In this document: positions 9,114 to 18,000 of the stretch, one piece after another
Position numbering within the stretch: position 1 is the first letter of the stretch
Layout of the letters: each line of letters begins with the position of its first letter
Assembly (NCBI RefSeq): GCF_009557615.1
Contig: NZ_CP045652.1
Coordinates: 1-64,000, forward strand
Direction: 5' to 3'
Length of the DNA: 64,000 nt
From: Sphingobacteruim zhuxiongii
GTDB taxonomy: Bacteria; Bacteroidota; Bacteroidia; Sphingobacteriales; Sphingobacteriaceae
Program-made: the position numbers and the translations under genes
The notes under the pieces: model-generated
Databases searched by the model: none
What the model was told of the DNA's origin: nothing
What the model saw: only the letters and a program-made list of their open reading frames with translations

Positions 9114-9770
9114 ATGGAACTGATCACAACATTAATCGATTTTATCCTGCATATTGATAAGCATTTAGTCAATATTACGCAGGAATATCAAGCTTGGACC
9201 TACTTAATCCTTTTCCTGATTATTTTCGCTGAAACAGGTCTTGTCGTTACCCCTTTTCTTCCTGGCGATTCTGTTTTATTTGCTGCAGGGGCACTGATTG
9301 CTAAACCCGAAACCAATCTGAATATATTTGTGATGATGGGACTGTTGATTGCAGCTGCCATTATTGGAGATTTTGTGAACTATGAGATTGGGAAGCACTT
9401 TGGAGCAAGAGTTTTTAAGCCTGGATCCAAGATTTTTAAATCCGCTTATCTTGAAAAAACGCAAGGCTTCTATCAGAAATACGGACTAAAGACCATAATT
9501 TATGCTCGTTTTGTGCCAATCGTGCGCACTTTTGCCCCATTTGTAGCAGGTATTGTTAAAATGCCTTATCGACAATTTGGTGCTTATAATATAATTGGAG
9601 GAGTTTTGTGGGTCGCCCTGTTCTTATCGGTGGGCTATTTTTTCGGACAGATTCCCTTTGTAAAAAATAATTTTTCGCTTGTGGTACTGGCAATTATCTG
9701 CATATCACTGCTTCCTCCAATAATAGAAGTACTAAAGGGGCGTTTCTCAAAGAGACAGAAATTACAATAG
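9114..9770 (+). CDS. DedA-family membrane protein, copy 2
   Basis: This 218-residue tandem paralogue of the upstream gene aligns end to end without length change. Shared motifs are ETGLVVTPFLPGDS, GDFVNYEIGKHFG and ARFVPIVRTFAPFVAGI. It begins with ATG. The two copies are clearly diverged in DNA and are separated by a terminator and 124 bases, so this is an old duplication with separate transcription. The substrate is not known from sequence. Confidence 0.92.
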   Translation: MELITTLIDFILHIDKHLVNITQEYQAWTYLILFLIIFAETGLVVTPFLPGDSVLFAAGALIAKPETNLNIFVMMGLLIAAAIIGDFVNYEIGKHFGARVFKPGSKIFKSAYLEKTQGFYQKYGLKTIIYARFVPIVRTFAPFVAGIVKMPYRQFGAYNIIGGVLWVALFLSVGYFFGQIPFVKNNFSLVVLAIICISLLPPIIEVLKGRFSKRQKLQ

Positions 9771-9816
9771 CTGTTTAAACGCTTTTTGTAATTGCTAGTC
9801 TGTTTAAAGAAAAGCT

Positions 9817-10389
9817 ATGCGTTATTTATTACTTGCTATAATCCTTTGGGCTAATCCCCTATTTGCACAGAAAAACATCAAGATCGACCGCTCCGAGGCT
9901 AAACAAGCCTATGAGTACCTCAATAAAATTCGGACTAATCCAGAGAAATATCGGCGTTCTTTGCAAATTTCAAATATTAATAAAGTTACACGGACGAAAT
10001 TAAGCTGGAACAACAAACTGGCCAAGGCGGCGGAGTATAGGGCTTATGATATGGCTAATCGAAATTACTTTGACCACACTAATCCAGAGGGCATTGGCCC
10101 GAATTTCTATATCCAAGAAGCAGGATATGACTTAAATAAAGACTGGTTGAAGCGAAAATCAAATAATAATTTTGAATCTATTGCAGCGAATCATGAAAGT
10201 GGAAATGACGCCATCGATGCGTTTATAATAGGGCATGGCTCTCCCGGAAAAATGCATAGAAAGCACCTTTTAGGGATGGATCAATGGAATGGTTCTCTTC
10301 AAGATGTAGGCATAGGCTTTGCCCGTGTTCCACGTGGTTCAACCTATAAAACCTATATCTGCGTGATTATTGCTAAGCATGATTGGTAA
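9817..10389 (+). CDS. Secreted CAP (SCP/PR1-like) domain protein
   Basis: This 190-residue protein has a short signal peptide (MRYLLLAIILWANPLFA, cleavage before QKN) and a CAP domain: the family start AYEYLNKIRTNPEKYR, the NNKLAKAAEYRAYDMANRNYFDHTNPEG segment carrying the conserved His, and the glycine-rich H(R)KHLLG...VGIGFAR end. CAP proteins are extracytoplasmic and of varied, mostly unknown function. It stands alone between dedA and yicC. Confidence 0.85.
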   Translation: MRYLLLAIILWANPLFAQKNIKIDRSEAKQAYEYLNKIRTNPEKYRRSLQISNINKVTRTKLSWNNKLAKAAEYRAYDMANRNYFDHTNPEGIGPNFYIQEAGYDLNKDWLKRKSNNNFESIAANHESGNDAIDAFIIGHGSPGKMHRKHLLGMDQWNGSLQDVGIGFARVPRGSTYKTYICVIIAKHDW

Positions 10390-10417
10390 TTAGCCTATTT
10401 CTTTTCTTGAAGTTTTA

Positions 10418-10425
10418 TACCTTTG
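10418..10425 (+). promoter_or_regulatory. -7 box directly before yicC ATG
   Basis: TACCTTTG, a full TAnnTTTG match, ends only 3 bases before the yicC ATG at 10429. If used, transcription would begin at or next to the start codon. Confidence 0.6.
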
Positions 10426-10428
10426 CAT

Positions 10429-11301
10429 ATGATAAAATCGATGACAGGATACGGTATTGGTTCTGCTGATAATGGAACCGTTAAATATACTGTAGAAATC
10501 AAATCTTTAAATTCCAAGTTCTTAGAACTTAATCTTCGTCTACCCAAAGCCGTTTCTGACAAGGAACTTTTCCTTCGTGGGGAATGTAGTAAGCTGATCG
10601 AGCGCGGTAAAGTGAATATCAATATTTCTACAGAATATGTTGATCAGACAGCTAAAGGAGCATCGATTAATGCAGAATTGTTGAAGTCCTACTATTCAAC
10701 ATTGCAAGCGATAGCAAATCAATTGGGGGATACTAAAGCAAACATCTTCGAGCAGGCACTAAATATGCCAGAAGTAATTAGCCACGATGACGAAGTGGAT
10801 GAAGAAGAAGGTAATGTGCTTACTTCGGCTTTTTATGCCGCTGTGGAGAAATTCAACACCTTTAGAAAAGATGAAGGCAATGTGTTAAAGCAAGATTTGC
10901 AACATCGCGTCGAATTGATATTATCGCATTTAACAGAAGTAGAAGCTGTTGAAGGTAGCCGAATCCCATTGATACGTGAACGTATTAATCAGTATATGGA
11001 GGAAGCTGTAGGAAAAGAAAATGTTGATATGAATCGTTTCGAACAAGAGCTCGTCTTTTATATTGAGAAATTGGATATCACGGAAGAAAAAGTTCGTTTA
11101 CGCAGTCACTGTAATTATTTTATCAAAGCATTAAACGGTGCAGATTCCAATGGAAAGAAATTGGGCTTTATTTCTCAGGAGATGGGAAGAGAGATCAATA
11201 CCTTGGGTTCTAAAGCAAATAATGCTCAGATCCAACAGATTGTGGTAAAAATGAAAGATGAATTAGAAAAAGTAAAAGAGCAATTGCTTAACGTACTATA
11301 G
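10429..11301 (+). CDS. YicC/YloC-family endoribonuclease
   Basis: This 290-residue protein starts MIKSMTGYGIG, the family hallmark, and ends with the conserved GFISQEMGREINTLGSKANNA segment followed by an amphipathic helix. YicC/YloC proteins act as endoribonucleases in RNA turnover. I prefer the ATG at 10429 over a TTG at 10423. It heads a tight run with gmk (1 base gap) and nadD (no gap), an order seen widely in Bacteroidota. A -7 box lies 3 bases before the ATG. Confidence 0.92.
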   Translation: MIKSMTGYGIGSADNGTVKYTVEIKSLNSKFLELNLRLPKAVSDKELFLRGECSKLIERGKVNINISTEYVDQTAKGASINAELLKSYYSTLQAIANQLGDTKANIFEQALNMPEVISHDDEVDEEEGNVLTSAFYAAVEKFNTFRKDEGNVLKQDLQHRVELILSHLTEVEAVEGSRIPLIRERINQYMEEAVGKENVDMNRFEQELVFYIEKLDITEEKVRLRSHCNYFIKALNGADSNGKKLGFISQEMGREINTLGSKANNAQIQQIVVKMKDELEKVKEQLLNVL

Positions 11302-11302
11302 C

Positions 11303-11872
11303 ATGAACGGTAAATTATTAATATTCTCTGCTCCCTCAGGTGCAGGAAAAACAACCATAGTTAAACGATTATTAGAAAAGCATAGTGATAAAATAGCTTT
11401 TTCCATTTCTGCTAGTACACGTGAAGCGCGCGGAACGGAGAAGGATGGAATTGATTATTATTTTATCTCCAAAGAGGACTTTCTTCATAAAGTAGCAAAA
11501 CAAGAGTTTATTGAATTCGAAGAAGTTTATAGTGGCACTTTTTACGGAACGTTGCGATCAGAAGTAGAGCGCATCTGGAGTGAAGGGAAACACGTAATCT
11601 TTGATATTGATGTTGTTGGTGGGCTGCGTTTAAAATCAAAATTCCCGGATCAAGCGTTAGCGATTTTTGTGAACCCTCCATCTTTAGAAGTGCTAAAGGA
11701 AAGACTTACTGGTCGAGGAACCGATTCACCAGAAAAATTAAAGGAGCGTTTCGCTAAAGCGGAACACGAGCTTAGTTTTGCAAGCAAGTTTGATGTCGTG
11801 CTTCAAAACAATGATCTAGATACTGCCTGTGCGGAAGCCGAGAAACTAGTTTTAGATTTTATAAACGCTTAA
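11303..11872 (+). CDS. gmk: Guanylate kinase
   Basis: This enzyme phosphorylates GMP to GDP. The 189-residue protein has P-loop FSAPSGAGKTT at residues 8-18, the GMP-binding region SISASTREARGTEKDGIDYYF, the FEEVYSGTFYGT segment, and the lid arginines TGRGTDSPEKLKERF. Length is normal. It lies between yicC and nadD in a compact operon. Confidence 0.95.
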   Translation: MNGKLLIFSAPSGAGKTTIVKRLLEKHSDKIAFSISASTREARGTEKDGIDYYFISKEDFLHKVAKQEFIEFEEVYSGTFYGTLRSEVERIWSEGKHVIFDIDVVGGLRLKSKFPDQALAIFVNPPSLEVLKERLTGRGTDSPEKLKERFAKAEHELSFASKFDVVLQNNDLDTACAEAEKLVLDFINA

Positions 11873-12454
11873 ATGAGTATTTCAAAGGTAGGTTTGTTCT
11901 TTGGTTCTTTTAATCCAGTGCATATTGGACACTTGATTATCGCGAACTATATGGCAAATTATACCCATTTAGATGAGGTTTGGTTTGTGGTATCCCCACA
12001 AAACCCATTTAAAGAAAAGAAGAGTTTGGGCAATATGTATGATCGTTTAGAGATGGTTAATCTAGCCATTGAAGATACCGAGAAGTTGAAAGCTTCTGAC
12101 ATCGAATTCAAATTGCCTCAACCCTCTTATACAATAGATACATTGACCCATTTGCGGGAAAAATATCCAAATAAGGAATTTACCTTAATTATGGGTGAAG
12201 ATAATCTGCAAGGATTAATGAAGTGGAAGAATGCAGAGGTTCTCCTCCGTGATTACCAAATTGTGGTCTACCCCCGTCCGGGTTATGATGGCGGTGATCT
12301 TAAAAATCACCCTTCCATTCGAATGACCGACACGCCAGTTATGGAGTTATCCTCAACGTTTTTGCGTCAGGCTGTAAAAGAAGGAAAATCAATAAAATTC
12401 TATACTGCGGATAAGGTTATTGAATTTATCGATAAAAAGGGTTTATACACTTAG
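11873..12454 (+). CDS. nadD: Nicotinate-nucleotide adenylyltransferase
   Basis: NadD adenylates nicotinate mononucleotide in NAD synthesis. The 193-residue protein has the nucleotidyltransferase motif FFGSFNPVHIGHL at residues 9-21 and the second motif ELSSTFLRQAV near 158-168 (ISSTxxR type). MGEDNLQGLMKWKNAE fits the substrate loop. Its ATG follows the gmk stop with no gap. It is the last gene of the run. Confidence 0.93.
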   Translation: MSISKVGLFFGSFNPVHIGHLIIANYMANYTHLDEVWFVVSPQNPFKEKKSLGNMYDRLEMVNLAIEDTEKLKASDIEFKLPQPSYTIDTLTHLREKYPNKEFTLIMGEDNLQGLMKWKNAEVLLRDYQIVVYPRPGYDGGDLKNHPSIRMTDTPVMELSSTFLRQAVKEGKSIKFYTADKVIEFIDKKGLYT

Positions 12455-12565
12455 CAATCTTGCTAAACAGCGTCATTCCGATTTTTAAAAAAAATCAAAA
12501 CAACTTTCCATTAGTCTTGTTGTCTTATTATAGATAATCACATAACATTAAAGGAGATTTTTATA

Positions 12566-12754
12566 ATGGATAAGTTAGATTTAAAAGGAAAATGGAACGA
12601 GATGAAAGGTAAAATCAAGCAAGAATATGCGGATTGGACTGATGATGATTTGAAGTATGAAGAAGGTAAAGATGATGAGTTATTAGGAAGACTTCAACAA
12701 AAGCTCGGACAAACAAGAGAAGATGTTATTACCTGGCTGAAAGGTTTAGGATAA
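12566..12754 (+). CDS. CsbD-family stress protein
   Basis: This 62-residue, highly charged protein has the CsbD pattern: [21 protein letters not shown] then [25 protein letters not shown]. CsbD-type proteins are induced by general stress in other bacteria; their molecular role is unknown. A good Shine-Dalgarno-like AAAGGAGA lies about 9 bases before the ATG, unusual for this window, and suggests high translation. It is a single-gene unit with a strong terminator. Confidence 0.88.
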   Translation: MDKLDLKGKWNEMKGKIKQEYADWTDDDLKYEEGKDDELLGRLQQKLGQTREDVITWLKGLG

Positions 12755-12774
12755 TTAAAATGTAGTACAAATAG

Positions 12775-12810
12775 GAAAGGTGATTCATATGAATCACCTT
12801 TCTTTTTTTT
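12775..12810 (+). terminator. Terminator after csbD
   Basis: A perfect palindrome (GAAAGGTGATTC...GAATCACCTTTC) is followed by T8, 20 bases after the csbD stop. Confidence 0.92.
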
Positions 12811-12859
12811 GTCATTTTGTTTGTAGCTGAGGCCTACTTTATACTTAGCTCAAGCCTAC

Positions 12860-12892
12860 CTTAGCCCTTGAACATTTGAATTTAAGGGCTAA
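12860..12892. repeat. Intergenic inverted repeat
   Basis: TTAGCCCTT at 12861 pairs with AAGGGCTAA at 12884 around a 14-base loop. No T tract follows, so it is not a simple terminator. Two near-copies of GCCTAC(C/T)TTA lie just upstream, at 12831 and about 12854. Function unknown. Confidence 0.5.
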
Positions 12893-13018
12893 GCTTCGAA
12901 TTAGCTTGATGGCTATTAAGACATTGTCTGTCTTCATCTGGTCGACATAATGAATAAATAACATAATCATCAATTTTGCATAAAGGTACTTTTCACTTCT
13001 TTTCTCTAACTTAGCATT

Positions 13019-13798
13019 ATGTCAAAAAAGAAACCCACTATACTTGTTGTCAATGATGACGGAATTACTGCTCCGGGCATAAAAGTGCTTCTAGAGGTGA
13101 TGCAGGAAATTGGAGAGGTGATTGTTGTCGCTCCTGACAGTCCTCAATCGGGAATGGGACATGCCATTACGATTGGTAGACCATTACGATTAGATAAAAT
13201 CGATTTATATGCGGGTGTTGAAATGTATAAATGCTCCGGTACACCGGTTGATTGTGTTAAACTTGCAGTAAACAAAATATTTAAAGGCAAGAAGCCTGAT
13301 TTATGTGTTTCGGGAATTAATCATGGGTTGAATTATTCCATCAACGTCCTGTATTCAGGCACCATGTCTGCAGCGGTCGAAGGTGCTATTGAAGACATTC
13401 CTTCCATCGGGTTTTCATTGGATGACTTTTCGCATCACGCGGATTTCTCGCATACAAGAAGCTATGTGAAAACTATTGCGCAGCAGGTGCTATTGAATGG
13501 ACTTCCTAAGAATACGCTGTTAAACGTTAATTTTCCAAATGCTTCAAAAGAGATTCAAGGGATTAAAGTATGCCGTCAGGCAAATGCGAAGTGGTTTGAG
13601 GAATTTGACGAGCGCTTAGATCCATATAATAGAGAGTATTTTTGGATGACGGGTAATTTTCTGCTACAGGATCGTGGAGAGGATACGGATGTATATGCTT
13701 TGGCCAACGGATTTGTATCCATTGTTCCTACGCAGTTTGATATGACCGCACATCATGCTATCCCGGAATTGAATTCATGGAGCTTTGACGGAAAATAA
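13019..13798 (+). CDS. surE: 5'/3'-nucleotidase SurE
   Basis: SurE is a metal-dependent nucleoside-monophosphate phosphatase. The 259-residue protein has VVNDDGITAPGI at residues 10-21 with the metal-binding DD pair, the APDSPQSGMGHAIT loop, SGINHGLNYSINVLYSGTMSAAVEGA around residues 100-125, and a normal length. A near-consensus -7 box (TAACTTAG) ends 4 bases before the ATG. A small membrane-protein gene follows after 3 bases. Confidence 0.95.
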   Translation: MSKKKPTILVVNDDGITAPGIKVLLEVMQEIGEVIVVAPDSPQSGMGHAITIGRPLRLDKIDLYAGVEMYKCSGTPVDCVKLAVNKIFKGKKPDLCVSGINHGLNYSINVLYSGTMSAAVEGAIEDIPSIGFSLDDFSHHADFSHTRSYVKTIAQQVLLNGLPKNTLLNVNFPNASKEIQGIKVCRQANAKWFEEFDERLDPYNREYFWMTGNFLLQDRGEDTDVYALANGFVSIVPTQFDMTAHHAIPELNSWSFDGK

Positions 13799-13801
13799 GA
13801 A

Positions 13802-14062
13802 ATGAAGAATAATTTTTTATTGGGTTTGGTATTAGGAATTATCGCTCCCGTTTTAAGTTACTGTTTAACTGTGTTTACCGACTTGCAAATGCAGCTGTTT
13901 CCAAGTAAACCTGCCGGATTTTATGTGTTGGCAGCGACTGTTAATTTGGTCGGTGCCTGGATGGCACATAAGCGTGGTTTCGATAAAATTGCAACCGGAT
14001 TGATTCTGGCTACATTCTTAGGGATGATGGCGCTAATTTTTACAAAAAATATTTCAATTTAG
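13802..14062 (+). CDS. Small three-helix membrane protein, unknown
   Basis: This 86-residue protein has three probable membrane helices: residues 4-24 (FLLGLVLGIIAPVLSYCLTVF), about 37-55 and about 62-80, with Lys/Arg-rich AHKRGFDK between the last two. I do not recognise a family. It sits 3 bases after surE and 20 before mqnD, so it is probably co-transcribed with both. Confidence 0.65.
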   Translation: MKNNFLLGLVLGIIAPVLSYCLTVFTDLQMQLFPSKPAGFYVLAATVNLVGAWMAHKRGFDKIATGLILATFLGMMALIFTKNISI

Positions 14063-14082
14063 GCCTAGGAGGCTATTTAGAT

Positions 14083-14955
14083 ATGGATAAGTTAACACTG
14101 GGATTCTCTCCCTGTCCAAATGATACTTTTATTTTCGACGCGTTAATTCATGAGAAGATTGATACCGAGGGCTTACAGTTCCACGTGGAATATCATGATG
14201 TCGAAACCTTAAATGAGAAAGCTTTCAGCAATGATTTGGATATCACAAAATTGAGTTACCATGCTTTCGCTTATGCGGTGGAAGACTATGAGCTGTTAGA
14301 TGCAGGAAGCGCCTTGGGGTTTGGCGTGGGGCCTCTTTTGATCTGCAAAGACGCAAAACTAGCGGAAAAATTAGCGTCCTATGTGGGTGGAGAATTGCCC
14401 TCGGAGCTAGCAGAATTAAAAATTGGAATCCCAGGGAAATATACAACAGCGAACTTCTTATTGGGCTTGGCATTTCCAACTTTAACGAATAAGAAAGAGA
14501 TGGTTTTCTCAGAAATTGAAAAATCCCTATTGGATGGCAGCATCGATTTGGGGCTGATCATCCATGAAAATAGATTCACCTATATGCAGAAAGGATTGCA
14601 TAAAGTTGCTGATCTAGGAGATTTTTGGGAAAAAACGACCGGTTCTCCGATTCCTTTAGGTGGGATTGTCATAAAGCGTTCCTTGTCGAAAGAGGTTAAG
14701 GAACGGGTGAACAGATTGATTAAGGAAAGCGTGCAATTTGGCTTCGCAAATCCGAAATCGGGGTTGGAATATATTCGATCTCATGCCCAAGAAATGGAAG
14801 AAGAGGTCATGTATAAACATATTGAATTGTACGTTAATAGCTATTCAGAGCAGTTAGGCGTAGAGGGAAGAAGGGCCGTCGATCGTATGTTTCAAAAAGC
14901 AAGAGCCTTAAATCTAATCCCTCCAACGGAGAAAAATATATATTTAATAAAATAA
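14083..14955 (+). CDS. mqnD: 1,4-dihydroxy-6-naphthoate synthase MqnD
   Basis: MqnD opens cyclic dehypoxanthine futalosine in the futalosine route to menaquinone. The 290-residue protein has the family start LTLGFSPCPNDTFIFDAL and the periplasmic-binding-protein-like fold signs (DVETLNEKAF, LDITKLSYHAF, GSALGFGVGPLL, GIPGKYTTANFL). It is distinguished from MqnA by SPCPNDT near residue 9. No other mqn gene is in the window, so the rest of the pathway must lie elsewhere. It follows surE and a small membrane protein on the same strand. Confidence 0.9.
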   Translation: MDKLTLGFSPCPNDTFIFDALIHEKIDTEGLQFHVEYHDVETLNEKAFSNDLDITKLSYHAFAYAVEDYELLDAGSALGFGVGPLLICKDAKLAEKLASYVGGELPSELAELKIGIPGKYTTANFLLGLAFPTLTNKKEMVFSEIEKSLLDGSIDLGLIIHENRFTYMQKGLHKVADLGDFWEKTTGSPIPLGGIVIKRSLSKEVKERVNRLIKESVQFGFANPKSGLEYIRSHAQEMEEEVMYKHIELYVNSYSEQLGVEGRRAVDRMFQKARALNLIPPTEKNIYLIK

Positions 14956-15001
14956 TTGATAAAAAAGATTTGGGAAACTGTTAGTTATCATCTGTAATAA
15001 C

Positions 15002-15009
15002 TAAATTTG
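15002..15009 (+). promoter_or_regulatory. Candidate -7 box for secA
   Basis: TAAATTTG matches TAnnTTTG 75 bases before the secA ATG, at the 3' edge of an 8-bp inverted repeat (TTAGTTAT/ATAACTAA, 14981-15004). No clear -33 element. Confidence 0.35.
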
Positions 15010-15084
15010 CCCGATTAATGTCAAAATGTCTGCTACTAGGGTTTGGAGTCATTATTGTACATGCCAATACAGAAATAGAGAATT

Positions 15085-18000
15085 ATGTTAAAATTTTTAA
15101 GCAAATTATTCGGCAGTAAGTCTGAAAGAGATATCAAAGGGATACAACCGATTGTACAGAAGATAAAGGATGAGTACGAAAAACTATCGGGCTTGAGCCA
15201 TGATGAATTACGCGGAAAAACCTTAGCATTTAAAACTAGAATTGCAGAGTATTTGCAAGACATTGATAAAGAAATAAACGAATTGAACCTACATGCGGAG
15301 ACTACCGAAGACATGGAGGACAAGACGGCAACCTACGAAAAGGTTGATAAATTAACCAAAGACCGCGATAAGCAGTTAGAAGAGGTTTTGGCGGAGATTC
15401 TTCCAGAAGCCTTTGCTGTTGTTAAAGAAACAGCAAGACGTTTTACAGAAAATAAAGAAATTAAAGTTACTGCAAGTGACTTCGACCGCGATCTAGCGGT
15501 TCGAAAATCAAACGTAACTATAGATGGTGATTCTGCTATTTGGAAAAATACATGGTCAGCAGCAGGTACTGATGTTACTTGGAATATGGTTCACTACGAC
15601 GTACAGTTGATTGGTGGTATTGTATTGCACCAAGGAAAGATCGCAGAGATGTCTACGGGTGAGGGTAAAACGTTAGTTGGTACTTTGCCAACGTATTTGA
15701 ATGCCCTTTCTGGTCAAGGTATCCATATCGTAACGGTCAATGATTATTTAGCACGTCGTGACTCGGAGTGGAATGGCCCGATTTTCGAATTCCATGGATT
15801 AAGCGTGGATTGTATCGACAAACATCAGCCAAATTCTCCACAACGTCGTCAAGCTTATCAGTCGGATATTGTTTACGGAACGAACAATGAGTTTGGTTTC
15901 GACTATTTACGTGACAACATGACAAATACGAAGGAGTCGATGGTTCAACGTAAGTTGCATTTTGCAATGATCGATGAGGTTGACTCAGTTTTGATTGATG
16001 ATGCACGTACGCCATTGATTATCTCTGGTCCTATCCCAATGGGAGATCAACACGAATTCTATCAATTAAAGCCAAGAATTGAGCGCTTAGTAAACGCACA
16101 GAAGGCTTATATCAACACCGTATTAAACCAGGCTAAGAAAGCGATTGCAGAAGGCGATACTGATGTTGAGAAAGGTGGTTTGGCACTATTCCGTGCTCAC
16201 CGCGGATTACCAAAAAATAAAGCGTTAATCAAGTTTTTAAGCGAGAGCAATCACCGTCAGGTATTGCAGAAAGTTGAAAACTACTATATGCAGGAGCAGA
16301 ATCGTCATATGCCAAAAGCAGATGCGGAGTTGTTCTTTGTTATTGATGAGAAAAACAATCAAGTAGAGCTTACAGAAAAAGGTATTGAATTAATTACAGC
16401 GACAGGCGAGGATCCGAGCTTCTTTATTTTACCAGACGTAGGTACTGAAATTGCAGAGATTGAAAAAATCGATATCCCTGTTGAAGAGAAAGCGCAACGT
16501 AAAGAAGAGTTAATGCGTGATTACTCAGTAAAAGCAGAGCGAATTCACTCAATTAACCAATTATTGAAGGCTTATACATTATTCGAAATTGATGATCAAT
16601 ATATCGTTGATGAGGGTAAGGTGAAGATCGTAGATGAGCAAACAGGTCGTATTATGGATGGTCGTCGTTATTCAGACGGTCTACATCAAGCGATTGAAGC
16701 GAAAGAAAATGTGAAAGTAGAAGATGCGACACAAACTTACGCGACGATTACTTTGCAAAACTACTTCCGTATGTACCATAAATTATCAGGTATGACGGGT
16801 ACTGCTTCGACTGAAGCGGGTGAGCTTTGGGAAATCTACAAATTAGACGTTGTCGAGATCCCAACAAACAAAGGAATTCAACGTGATGACCGTCAAGATT
16901 TTATCTACCGTACGGCGCGCGAAAAATATAATGCGGTTGCTCAGGAGATTCAGAAGTTAACAGAAGAAGGTCGTCCAGTATTAGTGGGTACTACTTCCGT
17001 TGAAATTTCTGAACTATTAAGTCGTATGTTGAAGCTTCGTGGTGTTAAACACAATGTGTTAAACGCGAAGTTACACCAAAAAGAGGCTGATATCGTTGCA
17101 GAAGCTGGTCGTCCAGGTCAAGTAACCATTGCGACAAACATGGCTGGTCGTGGTACGGATATTAAGTTAACAGAAGAGGTTATCAATGCGGGCGGTTTAG
17201 CGATTATCGGTACAGAGCGTCATGAATCACGTCGTGTTGACCGTCAGTTAAGAGGTCGTGCGGGACGTCAAGGTGACCCGGGATCATCTCAATTCTTCGT
17301 GTCATTAGAAGATCCATTGATGCGTTTATTTGCGTCAGAGCGTATTTCTAACTTGATGGTGAAGATGGGCGTTGAAGATGGCGAAGTAATGCAACACAGC
17401 ATGTTAACTAAGTCTATCGAGCGTGCGCAACGCAAAGTAGAGGAGAACAACTTCGGGATTCGTAAACGTCTATTAGAGTATGATGACGTAATGAACTCTC
17501 AACGTAAGGTTATTTATACGAAACGTAAGAATGCTTTATTTGGAGAACGTTTAGACGTGGATTTGAACAATACAATTTATGATGTTGTTGAGGATATCGT
17601 ATTACAAGCAAAAGAGGACAATAATTTTGATGAATTCCAAATCGAGGTAATCCGCGTATTTGCTGTGAACCCTGAGATTTCTAGTGAGGAATTCGCATCG
17701 ACCGCAGGTCTTGATTTAGTTGAGAAATTATTTACTCAAGTAATCAACTATTACCATAAAAAAGCAGAAAATATCGCTGCATTGACCTTGCCAGTATTGA
17801 CGAACGTAATGGCTGAGCGTGGTGGAATGATCGAAAATATTGTAATTCCTTTCTCTGATGGCATTCGTGGCATCCAAGTTGCTTCAAACCTTAAGAAAGC
17901 GATTGAAAGCAACGGTAAGGATGTGTTCAGATCATTTGAAAAAGGGATCGTTTTAGCCTTAATTGATGAGGCATGGAAAGAACACCTTCGTGAGATGGAT

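Noticed and set aside
14243..14579. Minus-strand ORFs inside mqnD
   Set aside because: Antisense frames of a well-conserved gene, with no protein-like motifs or start signals.
15036..16015. Minus-strand ORFs within secA and its upstream region
   Set aside because: Shadow frames of secA codons; Cys/His/Ser-rich composition typical of antisense reading.
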